Positions 7,730-16,523 of a stretch of DNA of 35,050 nt are shown here, one piece after another (the first letter of the stretch is position 1; each line of letters starts with the position of its first letter). Source of the stretch: Bacillota bacterium (GTDB lineage: Bacteria > Bacillota > Dethiobacteria > DTU022); contig JAKPEE010000008.1 of NCBI GenBank assembly GCA_029552125.1, positions 1 to 35,050 of the forward strand, in the 5' to 3' direction. Both the position numbers and the translations under genes were made by a program. The notes below the pieces were generated by a model. That model saw nothing but the letters and a program-made list of their open reading frames with translations, was not told where the DNA came from and made no database searches.

Positions 7730-7806
7730 GGCCGGCTGTTACCCGGATCAACTCCTGCGCCGGACTGGCTAATGCGCCCCCGTTTGCGGAAGCACGGAGG
7801 CCGGCC
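7730..7806 (+). ncRNA. Putative structured leader RNA upstream of the mgtC-like gene
   Basis: GGCCGGC (7730-7736) is perfectly complementary to GCCGGCC (7800-7806), closing a 77-base region. Inside are CTCC/GGAG complementarity (near 7753 and 7796) and a small CCG-TTTG-CGG hairpin (7780-7789). No T-run follows the closing stem, so it is not a simple terminator. The gap 7611-7893 is otherwise AT-rich, so the local GC jump fits selection for structure. I could not match it to the M-box, yybP-ykoY (Mn2+), cobalamin or other riboswitch consensus sequences that I know. Function is unknown. Confidence 0.4.
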
Positions 7807-7893
7807 TGGGGAAAAGGGATCTCTTGGCCGCATTATTTTATAGCAGAAACCGGCCCGTATCAGAAATTTTCGTCTGGAATTAGGAGAATTAAG

Positions 7894-8619
7894 ATGGATA
7901 TCAACTACTGGGAAGTTGCTTTAAGATTATTGCTTGCCGTCCTCTTTGGCGGAATAGTTGGTTTTGAGCGGGAAAGCCATAACCGGCCGGCCGGATTTCG
8001 CACTCATATACTGGTCTGTGTAGGGTCGGCTTTAATCATGATGCTTTCAGCATATGGTTTTGCCAATCTAACCGGTGGAAAATACCAGGTTGACCCCAGC
8101 CGTATCGCCGCCCAGGTGATCACCGGTATCGGTTTTTTGGGGGCAGGGACCATCCTGCAGCAGCGCGGCAGCATCAGGGGGTTGACTACTGCCGCCAGCC
8201 TCTGGGTAGTTTCCGGCATCGGGCTGGCGGTGGGCATCGGTTTTTATGGCGGTGCAGCCATGGCTACTTTGATTGTTTTAATCAGCCTCTTGCTTCTGGG
8301 CCGGGTAGACAGGGCTATTTTATCTCAGCGCCGGGTCAAAAGCCTTCGGATCAGGGCTAAAGATCGGCCCGGCCTGATGGGGCGGGTAGCCGGTATTCTC
8401 GGAGATTTAAAATTAAACATCCGTAGAATTGAACTAATGGAAGAGACCTATGAACCTGCTGTTGGCTACGAAGTAATCAATATGGAGTTTTTGCTGGTGG
8501 CTCCTTTGGGTTTAAATTCGAATCAGCTTTTACGGCGCCTCGCCTGCCTTGACGGTATCCTTGAGATATCCTGGCAGGGCGAAGATTTTCCACTCAAAAG
8601 TTTATCTGACGAAGCGTAG
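7894..8619 (+). CDS. MgtC/SapB family integral membrane protein
   Basis: The first about 140 residues form the MgtC/SapB membrane domain. It starts with LRLLLAVLFGGIVGFERESHNRPAGFRTHILVCVGSALIMM in segments, then DPSRIAAQVITGIGFLGAGTIL, a stretch with the conserved RG-RGLTTAASLWVVSGIGLAVG pattern, and a last hydrophobic helix near residues 125-140. The C-terminal about 95 residues, starting LRIRAKDRPGLMGRVAGIL, look like an ACT-type regulatory fold. Total length is 241 residues, normal for the family. MgtC proteins are linked to growth at low Mg2+ and, in pathogens, to inhibition of F-type ATP synthase. In environmental Clostridia the role is unknown. A clear AGGAG precedes the start, the leader is probably structured, and a terminator follows. 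Confidence 0.9.
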   Translation: MDINYWEVALRLLLAVLFGGIVGFERESHNRPAGFRTHILVCVGSALIMMLSAYGFANLTGGKYQVDPSRIAAQVITGIGFLGAGTILQQRGSIRGLTTAASLWVVSGIGLAVGIGFYGGAAMATLIVLISLLLLGRVDRAILSQRRVKSLRIRAKDRPGLMGRVAGILGDLKLNIRRIELMEETYEPAVGYEVINMEFLLVAPLGLNSNQLLRRLACLDGILEISWQGEDFPLKSLSDEA

Positions 8620-8655
8620 CTTTGTGACCTCAGCCCTATTCCTTAATCCACCTGT

Positions 8656-8682
8656 AAAATGCTGCCCGGGCAGCATTTTTTT
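8656..8682 (+). terminator. Intrinsic terminator after the mgtC-like gene
   Basis: The near-perfect palindrome AAAATGCTGCCC/GGGCAGCATTTT (8656-8679) is followed by more T residues (to 8682). The A-run on the left means it could also work on the opposite strand, but no gene converges on it. Confidence 0.9.
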
Positions 8683-8741
8683 GTCCGGACAAACATAATG
8701 ACGTAAGCATAAGCAAAGACGCGGTAATTTATAATAAATCG

Positions 8742-8840
8742 GGTTAAAGACGCCTGGAAAGGTATAATAAATAAAGATGTTGCTTGCTTATCTTGCCGTA
8801 AGTGGGGTTATAATATGGATAAAGGTCAGTTAAGGTCAAA
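8742..8840 (+). promoter_or_regulatory. ctsR operon promoters and CtsR operator
   Basis: A CtsR box, GGTCAGT-TAA-GGTCAAA (8824-8840), closely fits the tandem heptamer consensus RGTCAAANANRGTCAAA and sits about 15 bases downstream of a strong TATAAT (8809-8814), covering the probable start site. The -35 is poor (TTGCTT 8784-8789, spacer 19). Upstream, GGTTAA (8742-8747), 12 bases, AGGTAT (8760-8765) resembles a SigB promoter (GTTTAA-N12-14-GGGTAT) with one mismatch in each box. The B. subtilis clpC operon has both SigA and SigB promoters. SigB is often absent from Clostridia, so that part is tentative. This region lies inside the 284-base gap 8620-8903. Confidence 0.7.
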
Positions 8841-8903
8841 TACCGCCTCCGGCTATGAATCAGCCTGTTTATTTAACTTTTGTCCTAATTAAGGAGAGCG
8901 GCC

Positions 8904-9380
8904 ATGGTTACCCTATCCGATTCAATTGAAGATTATATTAAAAAGCTGCTTTCTTTAAGCTCGCGTTTATATGTGGATATCAGGCGGCGCGAACTGGCCC
9001 AAAAATTTTCTTGTGCTCCTTCACAGATAAATTATGTTTTAGAGCGCCGTTTTTCCGCCGAGCGAGGCTATCTTATTGAAAGCAGGCGCGGAGGGAGGGG
9101 CTATATCCGCATCTACCGGATTAACCCTCTGCAAAAGCAGGCCTGGAAAGCAGTAATTGATTACCTTGCCGGCGGCGATTTTGAACCGGATAAAGCGCTT
9201 CAGTTTATCAAGCGATGCCGTGAAGAAAATATCATCACCAGGCGGGAAGGGCGGATATTGCAAGCCCTGCTCAAGGACGAACTATATACAGCCCTGGTCT
9301 CGCCTGAAATTAAGGTCCGGAGTTTGCAGAAGAGAATTTTCAAAGCTGCCATTGAAGAGATATTAAAAGGCAGCTACTAA
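8904..9380 (+). CDS. ctsR: Transcriptional repressor CtsR
   Basis: CtsR represses class III heat-shock genes (clpC, clpP, clpE and its own operon) until it is inactivated on heat stress by intrinsic thermosensing and by McsB. The 158-residue protein has the N-terminal helix-turn-helix (LSDSIEDYIKKLL, then RRELAQKFSCAPSQINYVLERRF) and the winged part SRRGGRGYIRIYRI, whose glycine-rich wing is the thermosensor and carries the arginine target of McsB in Bacillus. The C-terminal helical dimerisation domain follows. GGAGAG precedes the ATG. It leads the operon ctsR-mcsA-mcsB-clpC and is controlled by the CtsR box just upstream, so the operon is autoregulated. Confidence 0.96.
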   Translation: MVTLSDSIEDYIKKLLSLSSRLYVDIRRRELAQKFSCAPSQINYVLERRFSAERGYLIESRRGGRGYIRIYRINPLQKQAWKAVIDYLAGGDFEPDKALQFIKRCREENIITRREGRILQALLKDELYTALVSPEIKVRSLQKRIFKAAIEEILKGSY

Positions 9381-9395
9381 AGGAGTGATTAATGG

Positions 9396-9923
9396 ATGAT
9401 CTGTCAGGAATGCGGGCAGGAGCAGGCCAATGTTTTCATTACCAAAATAATAAATGGCAAAAAAATTGAACTTCACTTGTGCGAGCGTTGCGCCAGGGAA
9501 AAGGAGGAGCTAGAATTTTCATTTCAGCCCCAGTTTACCCTGCATAACCTTTTTGGCGGGCTGCTGCATGAAAATATTCGCGGTTCCAGGGATCAGATCC
9601 GTATTGCCAAGACCCAATGCCCTTCATGTGCCCTTACTTTTGCCCAATTCAGTCAGATTGGGCGGCTGGGCTGCAGCGACTGTTTTGCCGCCTTCGGGGA
9701 TAAGCTGCAGCCGCTGCTCAGGCGTATTCACGGCAGCGCCCGCCACACCGGCAAGGTGCCTCGCCGGGGTCAGGGCGCGGTGCTGGCGAAGCGGGAACTG
9801 GAGCGATTAAAGGAAGAGTTGCATCGCGCCGTGCAGAAAGAAGAATTTGAGGAGGCAGCCAGGCTGCGTGACCAGATTCGGGCCATGGAAAAAGACCTGG
9901 AACAGGGAGGGAATGAAGCTTGA
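9396..9923 (+). CDS. mcsA: McsA, activator of protein arginine kinase McsB
   Basis: McsA is the zinc-binding partner that stimulates McsB kinase activity. Four CxxC pairs are visible: CQEC (residues 3-6), CERC (29-32), CPSC and CSDC, forming two zinc sites. The C-terminus is a UVR domain (EELHRAVQKEEFEEAARLRDQIRAME) that can contact ClpC or McsB. The length of 175 residues is normal. An ATG four bases upstream (9392) is out of frame, and the one at 9396 keeps the first CxxC. AAGGAGTGA precedes it and overlaps the ctsR stop region. The stop codon overlaps the mcsB start. Confidence 0.94.
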   Translation: MICQECGQEQANVFITKIINGKKIELHLCERCAREKEELEFSFQPQFTLHNLFGGLLHENIRGSRDQIRIAKTQCPSCALTFAQFSQIGRLGCSDCFAAFGDKLQPLLRRIHGSARHTGKVPRRGQGAVLAKRELERLKEELHRAVQKEEFEEAARLRDQIRAMEKDLEQGGNEA

Positions 9924-10987
9924 AACAGGATGCGTTTGTATTGAGCCGCTGGATGGAAGGAACAGGTCCTGAGGCTGATACAGTAATTAGCTCCCGGGTT
10001 AGAATTGCCCGGAATATCGAAGGCATTCCCTTCCCCTACCTCGCTTCCGATGAGCAGACCGCCGCGGTGCTTGCGCAGGTTTCCCAAACTGCTGCCGCTC
10101 AAAAAGAAGCGTTTGATGATTTTGTTTATCATCGCATGGCGGACCTGTCTCACCAGGCCAAGCAGGTTCTTGTGGAAAAGCACCTGATCAGTCCGTTTCT
10201 GGCCAAAGAATCCCATAACGGCGGAGTGTTGCTGCGGCGGGATGAGGCGGTAAGCATATTAATTAACGAAGAAGATCACCTGCGCATCCAGGCCATTTTG
10301 CCGGGCCTGCAGCTTGAAGAGGCCTGGCAGGAGGCCAACCGCTATGACGATCTTCTGGAAACAGGTATCAATTACGCCTTTGACGAACGCTACGGTTATC
10401 TTACCGCCTGCCCCACAAATGTGGGGACCGGCCTGCGCGCTTCAGTAATGCTGCATCTTCCGGCCTTAATTATGACCAAACAGGTCAACCGCTTGCTGGG
10501 CGCCCTCTCCCAGGTGGGTTTGGCTGTCCGGGGGCTATACGGTGAAGGGACAGAAATAATTGGCAACCTGGTTCAGGTATCCAACCAGATTACTCTGGGT
10601 CTGACCGAAGAAGAAATTTTACGCAATCTTTACGGGGTGACCCGCCAGATTATCGAACAGGAGCAGCAGGCGCGCCAGGCTCTGCTTAACGACAGCCGCC
10701 AGCGGATTACCGATCGCTCCTGGCGGGCGCTGGGCTTGCTTCATTATGCCAGGATCATGAGCTCCCAGGAAGCGATGCAGCTTTTGTCGGACGTTCGCCT
10801 GGGCTACGACCTGGGCCTGATCGATAACATCGACCGGAAGCTCTTAAATGAATTACTGGTCATCATACGCCCCGCCACCCTGCAGCTATTGGCTGGCAAA
10901 GAACTTGGAGCCGAAGACAGGGATCTGGAAAGACCGCTGCAGATTAAAAAAAGATTAAACCGTTATGTAGATAAAACAGAGAGTTGA
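9920..10987 (+). CDS. mcsB: Protein arginine kinase McsB
   Basis: McsB phosphorylates arginines on CtsR and on damaged proteins, marking them for ClpCP. It is homologous to creatine/arginine phosphagen kinases. In the 355 residues one sees SSRVRIARNIEG (N-terminal phosphagen kinase motif), FDERYGYLTACPTNVGTGLRAS around the active site, NRLLGALSQVGLAVRGLYGEGT and GNLVQVSNQITLGLTEEEI. The start is a TTG overlapping the mcsA stop (TTGA), preceded by GGGAGGG at 8-14 bases, a typical coupled start. The order mcsA-mcsB-clpC is as in Bacillus. Confidence 0.95.
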   Translation: MKQDAFVLSRWMEGTGPEADTVISSRVRIARNIEGIPFPYLASDEQTAAVLAQVSQTAAAQKEAFDDFVYHRMADLSHQAKQVLVEKHLISPFLAKESHNGGVLLRRDEAVSILINEEDHLRIQAILPGLQLEEAWQEANRYDDLLETGINYAFDERYGYLTACPTNVGTGLRASVMLHLPALIMTKQVNRLLGALSQVGLAVRGLYGEGTEIIGNLVQVSNQITLGLTEEEILRNLYGVTRQIIEQEQQARQALLNDSRQRITDRSWRALGLLHYARIMSSQEAMQLLSDVRLGYDLGLIDNIDRKLLNELLVIIRPATLQLLAGKELGAEDRDLERPLQIKKRLNRYVDKTES

Positions 10988-11017
10988 AAAATAACGTGGG
11001 AATAGAGGTGACAAAAT

Positions 11018-13462
11018 ATGTTTATGTTCGGCCGTTTTACTGAAAGAGCACAGCAAGTCCTGGTTCTGGCCCAGGAAGAGGCCAAGAGGTTAAACCATAA
11101 CTTTATCGGCACAGAACACCTGCTTTTAGGTTTGGTCCGGGAAGGATCCGGTATTGCCGCACGGGCCTTGCAAAACATGGGGGTTGATTTGAACCGGGTC
11201 CGCCATGAAGTGGAACAGATTACTCCCAAAGGTGAAAAAGCGGCCTTCCCGCATGGTATCAGCTACACGCCCCGGGCCAAGAGGGTCGTTGAACTGTCCA
11301 TTGAAGAAAGTCAAAACCTGGGGCACAATTATGTAGGCACCGAGCATATTTTGCTGGGTCTCCTCAGGGAAGGAGAAGGGGTTGCCGCCCAGGTTCTTTC
11401 CAATATGGGCATGGATTTAAAACGGGCCCGTAAAGAAGTCATTCAGTTGCTGGGCGGTGAAGGAGGAGCGGCCAGGCCGGGGGATGAAGAGAAGAATAAC
11501 CCTCAGACCCCTACGGTGGACGCTTTCGGGAGAGATCTGACCAAACTGGCCCGGGAAGGAAAACTGGACCCGGTCATCGGGCGGGAAAAAGAAATCGAGA
11601 GGGTTATCCAGGTGTTGAGCCGCCGCACCAAAAACAACCCCTGTCTCATCGGCGAGCCCGGGGTGGGCAAAACAGCTATCGCCGAGGGGCTGGCCCAGCG
11701 TATTATCGAAGGGCGCGTGCCAGAAATTCTAAGAGGCAAGAGAGTGGTTACCATTGAACTGGCCGCGGTAGTAGCCGGCACCAAATACCGCGGTGAATTT
11801 GAAGAGCGGCTGCGCAAATTGATGCAGGAACTGCGCCAGGCCGGCAATGTCATGGTTTTTATCGATGAGTTGCACACCATCATCGGGGCGGGAGCCGCGG
11901 AAGGGGCCATTGACGCCTCTAATATCCTGAAGCCGGCCCTGGCCCGGGGTGAGTTGCAGTGTATCGGCGCCACCACCCTGGACGAATATCGCAAGCATAT
12001 CGAGAAAGATCCGGCTTTGGAAAGGCGTTTTCAACCGATTACTGTGGGCGAACCCACCAGGGAAGAAAGCCTGGCCATCTTAAAAGGCCTGCGCGATCGC
12101 TACGAAGCTCACCACAAAGTTAAAATAACAGATGAAGCGCTGGAAGCGGCGGTTAACCTTTCCGACCGTTATATCAGCGACCGTTTTCTGCCTGACAAAG
12201 CCATCGATCTGATTGATGAAGCCGCTTCCAGGGTGCGGATACGCAACTATACCGCGCCGCCGGATTTGAAAGAGATGGAAGAAAAGTTGGAAAGCCTGCG
12301 CAGTGAAAAAGAAGCCGCCGTGCGCAACCAGGAATTCGAACTGGCGGCCAAACTGCGCGATCAGGAGCACAAGTTTAGGGAAGAGCTGGAAGAGCTGAAA
12401 AAAGAATGGGAACAAAAAATCGGCACCTCCGACCTGGCCATGGTTACCGATGATGATGTCGCCTATATTGTATCCAGCTGGACCGGTATACCGGTGAAGA
12501 AGCTGGCCGAAGAAGAATCGGAGCGGTTAATGAAACTGGAAGAGATTCTGCACCGGCGGGTTATCGGGCAGGATGAAGCGGTGCACTCGGTAGCCAGGGC
12601 CATCCGGCGAGCCCGGGCCGGTTTAAAGGATCCCAAGCGACCCGTCGGTTCTTTCATCTTTCTCGGACCTACCGGGGTAGGCAAAACAGAACTGGGCCGC
12701 GCCCTGGCCGAAGCCCTCTTTGGCGATGAGCGGGCCATGATCCGCCTGGATATGTCCGAATATATGGAGAAGCATACAGCGGCCAGGCTTATTGGAGCGC
12801 CACCAGGGTATGTGGGCTACGATGAAGGGGGGCAGTTGACCGAAAAAGTACGCCGCAAACCCTATTCGGTCATTCTCTTTGATGAGATGGAGAAAGCTCA
12901 CCCCGATGTATTTAATGTGCTGCTGCAGATCTTAGAAGACGGCAGGCTGACCGACGGTAAAGGGCGTACGGTTGATTTTCGCAATACCGTGGTGATTATG
13001 ACTTCCAACGTTGGGGCTACTTTCTTGCGCAAGTCCACTCTTGGCTTCGGTACCGCCGATGAAGAGACCGGATATGAAAAGATGAAAGAGCGCATCATGG
13101 ATGAATTGAAGCGTACTTTTCGTCCAGAATTTCTAAACCGGGTTGATGACACCATCGTCTTTCATTCACTTTCACGCGAGCATATCCGGCAGATAGTTGA
13201 TATCATGCTTGAAGAGTTAAACAAGCGTATCGAAGAGCATGGTCTTCGCGTGGAAGTGTCCAGTGCAGCCAGGGATCGCCTGGTCGAAGAAGGTTATGAT
13301 CCTGCTTTTGGAGCGCGCCCGCTGCGCCGCGTTATCCAAAAGCGTTTGGAAGACGGCATCTCCGAAGAGATGCTGCAGGGCAAGGTTAAGCCCGGAGATA
13401 CGGTGCTTGTTGACGTGGAAAATGATCGGTTTACCTTTACGCCAAAATTGATCGCCAAATAA
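11018..13462 (+). CDS. clpC: AAA+ unfoldase ClpC
   Basis: ClpC unfolds substrates, including arginine-phosphorylated proteins, and feeds them to ClpP. The 814 residues comprise a double Clp N-domain ([17 protein letters not shown]; second repeat [20 protein letters not shown]), a first AAA+ module with Walker [10 protein letters not shown] and [12 protein letters not shown], a UVR-containing coiled middle domain ([17 protein letters not shown]), and a second AAA+ module with [23 protein letters not shown] and a C-terminal D2-small domain ending in [18 protein letters not shown] precedes the ATG. It is the last gene of the operon. In most Firmicutes radA follows clpC directly, but here a terminator and the acs operon follow instead. 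Confidence 0.97.
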   Translation: MFMFGRFTERAQQVLVLAQEEAKRLNHNFIGTEHLLLGLVREGSGIAARALQNMGVDLNRVRHEVEQITPKGEKAAFPHGISYTPRAKRVVELSIEESQNLGHNYVGTEHILLGLLREGEGVAAQVLSNMGMDLKRARKEVIQLLGGEGGAARPGDEEKNNPQTPTVDAFGRDLTKLAREGKLDPVIGREKEIERVIQVLSRRTKNNPCLIGEPGVGKTAIAEGLAQRIIEGRVPEILRGKRVVTIELAAVVAGTKYRGEFEERLRKLMQELRQAGNVMVFIDELHTIIGAGAAEGAIDASNILKPALARGELQCIGATTLDEYRKHIEKDPALERRFQPITVGEPTREESLAILKGLRDRYEAHHKVKITDEALEAAVNLSDRYISDRFLPDKAIDLIDEAASRVRIRNYTAPPDLKEMEEKLESLRSEKEAAVRNQEFELAAKLRDQEHKFREELEELKKEWEQKIGTSDLAMVTDDDVAYIVSSWTGIPVKKLAEEESERLMKLEEILHRRVIGQDEAVHSVARAIRRARAGLKDPKRPVGSFIFLGPTGVGKTELGRALAEALFGDERAMIRLDMSEYMEKHTAARLIGAPPGYVGYDEGGQLTEKVRRKPYSVILFDEMEKAHPDVFNVLLQILEDGRLTDGKGRTVDFRNTVVIMTSNVGATFLRKSTLGFGTADEETGYEKMKERIMDELKRTFRPEFLNRVDDTIVFHSLSREHIRQIVDIMLEELNKRIEEHGLRVEVSSAARDRLVEEGYDPAFGARPLRRVIQKRLEDGISEEMLQGKVKPGDTVLVDVENDRFTFTPKLIAK

Positions 13463-13501
13463 AGATCGCCCAAAAAGGCGGAGCCGCTGCAGGAAAAAGG
13501 T

Positions 13502-13530
13502 AAAGAGACCGCTTGTAAGCGGTCTCTTTT
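13502..13530 (+). terminator. Intrinsic terminator of the ctsR-clpC operon
   Basis: AGAGACCGCTT (13504-13514) pairs perfectly with AAGCGGTCTCT (13517-13527), the stem being extendable by flanking A/T pairs, and the run TTTT follows. This cleanly separates clpC from the acs operon. Confidence 0.93.
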
Positions 13531-13573
13531 ATCGTAGTCAGAATTTCCTGAACTTACAAACTTTAGTGGCGGT

Positions 13574-13590
13574 AAAGGAATTTTTCCTTT
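13574..13590. promoter_or_regulatory. Inverted repeat in the cooC/acs upstream region
   Basis: AAAGGAA-TTT-TTCCTTT (13574-13590) is a perfect 7-bp inverted repeat in the 224-base gap before cooC. The main promoter of the acs operon should lie in this gap. I find only weak SigA-like boxes (for example TTGAGC at 13635), so the promoter is not resolved. The repeat could be an operator; there is no direct evidence of function. Confidence 0.25.
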
Positions 13591-13686
13591 CTTCGTCGAA
13601 TAATCAAAAAGTCATTGGTGAAAAGATGATCAAATTGAGCAATGAAGCCTTGTTGGGCAAATTTTGCATCTTTAAGGGGGATTTAA

Positions 13687-14457
13687 TTGAAAATTGCGGT
13701 ATCGGGTAAAGGCGGAGCCGGAAAGTCTACTATTTCCGCCAACCTGGTTTATTGCCTGGCGGCCAGGAATAAACCTGTATTTGCCGTGGATGCCGATCCG
13801 GACGCCAACCTGGGGCTGGTTTTGGGGCTTGACCCCGAAAGGCTGGCCCAGTTGCAGCCTTTGAGCGAACTGCAGGAGGTCATAGCCGCTAAAAATGCCG
13901 GAGGCGGGACCATGGTGGACTTGAACCCGGATGTTTCTGATGTTCTGGAAGAGTATACCTTGCGGGAGGGCCCGATCCATTTTTTAAAAATGGGGGCCAT
14001 TAAACAGGGCGGCTCTTCTTGCTATTGCAAAGAAAACGCTTTTTTAAATGCCGTTTTAACTAATATTCTTCTGGAGCGGCCCGAAGCGGTTGTTTTGGAT
14101 ATGAGCGCCGGTATAGAACACCTGACCCGGGGGACCGCCCGGGGCGTCGAGATCATGCTGGTAGTTGTAGAACCGACGCGGGCCGGGGTCAGTACGGCCC
14201 TGGCTGTAGATCGCCTGGCCGGTGATCTGCAGGTGCCCCGGGTTTTTTTTATCGGCAATAAAATTCGTACCGCCGCCGACCGTGACTACCTTGTTTCCTC
14301 TTTGCCGGAGGAACGGATTGTCGGCATGGTTCCGTTTTCAGAAGCAGTTCTCGAAAGAGCCAGAAAAATAGAACTTCAAGGCTTTAAGAAGGAAGATCAA
14401 TTACCGGGAATGAAAGAGATATTTGATAAACTCAGCGGAGGTGGTAACTCACTTTAA
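13687..14457 (+). CDS. cooC: CODH nickel-insertion ATPase CooC
   Basis: CooC is a dimeric MinD/Mrp-type ATPase that helps insert nickel into carbon monoxide dehydrogenase. The deviant Walker A GKGGAGKST (residues 8-16) and VDADPDANLGLVLG are typical. The pair Cys112-x-Cys114 (SCYCKEN) is the metal-binding CxC of CooC. Length is 256 residues. The start is a TTG with AAGGGGG (13674-13680) seven bases ahead. It stands first in the acs operon, 64 bases before the CODH gene, the usual neighbourhood. A close paralogue, AcsF, matures acetyl-CoA synthase and differs little in sequence, so this gene might be called acsF by others. The CxC motif and position before CODH favour cooC. Confidence 0.88.
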   Translation: MKIAVSGKGGAGKSTISANLVYCLAARNKPVFAVDADPDANLGLVLGLDPERLAQLQPLSELQEVIAAKNAGGGTMVDLNPDVSDVLEEYTLREGPIHFLKMGAIKQGGSSCYCKENAFLNAVLTNILLERPEAVVLDMSAGIEHLTRGTARGVEIMLVVVEPTRAGVSTALAVDRLAGDLQVPRVFFIGNKIRTAADRDYLVSSLPEERIVGMVPFSEAVLERARKIELQGFKKEDQLPGMKEIFDKLSGGGNSL

Positions 14458-14521
14458 GATGACATGAGCAATGCAGCCCGGGGGTTTATTTTAAATTTTA
14501 AAGGAGGTTAGCAAAGAATCT

Positions 14522-16489
14522 ATGTCCGAGGAGAAGAAAAAAGCCGACAACAAGAGAACGATAGATCCGGCGGCTTTGACTGTCCTGGATCGTAATGATG
14601 GACAGATTGAAACCGCTTATGATCGCTATGTGAATATGCAGCCCCAGTGCAGCTATGGTCGCACCGGAATCTGCTGCCGCATCTGCCTGCAGGGTCCCTG
14701 CCGCATCACCAAAAAAGCTTCCAAGGGCATTTGCGGGGCGCACAGCTACACCATCGTCGCGCGAAATCTTGTCCGGGCCATTACCGGCGGAGCCAGCGCC
14801 CATGCCGACCACGGCCGGCATATCCTCTATACTCTTCTGGAAATGCTCGAGGGGAGAACGCACGATTATAGTATCGAAGATCCGGAGAAGCTGCGCCGCG
14901 TTGCCCAAAGAATAGGCCTCTCCGTTGAGGGCAAGGAGGAGCGCGAACTTCTGAAAGAGGTTTTGGAGGTTGCGGTAAGCGACTTCAACAAGCTCTCCGG
15001 CGAGCCCTGTCGCTGGCTCGAGTCCACCGTTACCATGGGACGGATGAACAAGTTTACCGATTGCAACATCCAGCCGCGCAGCGTTCACACAACTATCGCC
15101 GAATCGATGGGCCAGACGCACATGGGGGTTGACGCCGACCCGGTAAACCTGGTCTTCCAGGGGTTGAAGACGGCCCTGGCCGATTATATTGGCATGCATA
15201 TTGCCACTGATCTTTCCGATATTCTTTTTGGCACTCCCAAGCCGGTAACCTCTGAGGCAAACCTCGGGGTCATCGATCCCGAAATGGTCAATATCGCCCT
15301 GCACGGTCACAACCCCCTCCTGAGCGAGATGGTTGTCCGGGCGGCCCGCGAGATGAAAGCAGAGGCTGAAGCAGCCGGCGCCAAGGGGATCAAGTGCATG
15401 GGCATCTGCTGCACCGGCAACGAAGTCCTGATGCGCCAGGGGGTGCCCCTGGTAACCAACTTCCTCTCCCAGGAGCTGCCGATCATGACCGGGGCGCTGG
15501 ACGCCATGGTCGTCGACGTGCAGTGCATCATGCCCGCGGTAAGGGCGGTGGCCGAGTGTTACCATACCCGGATCATTACCACCATGTCGCATTCCAAGAT
15601 CCCCGGCTCATACCATGTTGAATTTTCTGAAGACCGGGCCATGGAGAAAGCTCGCGAGATTATCTACCTGGCCATCGAGGCCTTCAAAGAGCGGATACCT
15701 GGCCGCATCGATATTCCGCAGGTTAAGAACAAGGTAACCGCCGGCTTCAGCCTCGAGGCGCTGCTCGATATCTTTGCCGCGGTAAACCCTGACAATCCGA
15801 TCAAGGTGCTCACCGACGCCATCGATTCAGGGCAGCTACGCGGCGTGGTCCTGCTGGCCGGCTGCAACAACCTGCGCGTGCTGCACGATCAAAGCCATGC
15901 CACCGTGATCAAGGGCCTGGCCGCGAACAATGTTTTCCTGGTCTCTACCGGCTGCGTGGCCGGCACCGCGGCCAAGCTGGGCCTGATGAACGCGGAGGCC
16001 GTGGAACAATACGCCGGCGAAGGGCTGAAGGCATTCATAAATATGCTGAACGAGGCCAATGCCGGCAAATTAAATGAAAAGCTGCCGCTGGTTTTCCACA
16101 TGGGTTCCTGCGTGGATAACTCGCGCGCTTACGATCTCAATACCCTCATGGCCAATGAGTGGGGCGTTGATACGCCCAAGGTGCCTTACGCGGCCTCGGC
16201 CCCCGAAGCGATGAGCGAGAAGGCGATAGCCATCGGTACCTGGTGCGTCACCCTGGGCATGCCCACCCACGTGGGGGTTACCCCGGAGATTACCGGCAGC
16301 GCCCTCGTTGACGGCATTGCCCTGCAGATTGCCCATGACGTTTACGGCGGCTACTTTATCTGGGAAGAAGATCCCGAGAAATCGGTTGATGCAATTCTCG
16401 CCGCTCTCGACGAGCGTACCTGGAAGCTGCGGGTGCACCGCCTGGCTAAAGAGAGGTACGAGACCGAGGCGATCTCGGTGGGATGGTAA
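14522..16489 (+). CDS. acsA: Carbon monoxide dehydrogenase subunit of CODH/ACS
   Basis: The nickel CODH subunit interconverts CO2 and CO and channels CO to acetyl-CoA synthase. Near the N-terminus Cys43 and Cys51 would ligate the D-cluster at the dimer interface, and Cys52, Cys55, Cys60 and Cys71 the B-cluster (CCRICLQGPC, GICGA). C-cluster segments are present in order: HGHNPLLSEM, GICCTGNE, VQCIMPA, LAGCNN, VSTGCVAGT and GSCVDN. The length is 655 residues, close to the acetogen acsA product and to CooS. The context (acsB next) shows that it is the ACS-linked type. GGAGGT precedes the ATG. Codon use here and in acsB is visibly richer in G/C-ending codons than in neighbours, as expected for very highly expressed genes. 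Confidence 0.96.
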   Translation: MSEEKKKADNKRTIDPAALTVLDRNDGQIETAYDRYVNMQPQCSYGRTGICCRICLQGPCRITKKASKGICGAHSYTIVARNLVRAITGGASAHADHGRHILYTLLEMLEGRTHDYSIEDPEKLRRVAQRIGLSVEGKEERELLKEVLEVAVSDFNKLSGEPCRWLESTVTMGRMNKFTDCNIQPRSVHTTIAESMGQTHMGVDADPVNLVFQGLKTALADYIGMHIATDLSDILFGTPKPVTSEANLGVIDPEMVNIALHGHNPLLSEMVVRAAREMKAEAEAAGAKGIKCMGICCTGNEVLMRQGVPLVTNFLSQELPIMTGALDAMVVDVQCIMPAVRAVAECYHTRIITTMSHSKIPGSYHVEFSEDRAMEKAREIIYLAIEAFKERIPGRIDIPQVKNKVTAGFSLEALLDIFAAVNPDNPIKVLTDAIDSGQLRGVVLLAGCNNLRVLHDQSHATVIKGLAANNVFLVSTGCVAGTAAKLGLMNAEAVEQYAGEGLKAFINMLNEANAGKLNEKLPLVFHMGSCVDNSRAYDLNTLMANEWGVDTPKVPYAASAPEAMSEKAIAIGTWCVTLGMPTHVGVTPEITGSALVDGIALQIAHDVYGGYFIWEEDPEKSVDAILAALDERTWKLRVHRLAKERYETEAISVGW

Positions 16490-16523
16490 GCCCATATCGC
16501 GCAAAAAGGAGGAATGAAAGAAG

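Noticed and set aside
13653-13670. SigL (sigma-54) promoter candidate TTGGGCAAATTTTGCATC before cooC
   Set aside because: The GG and GC elements are 8-9 bases apart instead of the strictly required 10, so it does not fit.
14498-15592. 364-codon minus-strand open frame across acsA
   Set aside because: Same cause: antisense frame of a highly biased coding gene, with low-complexity content and no family resemblance.
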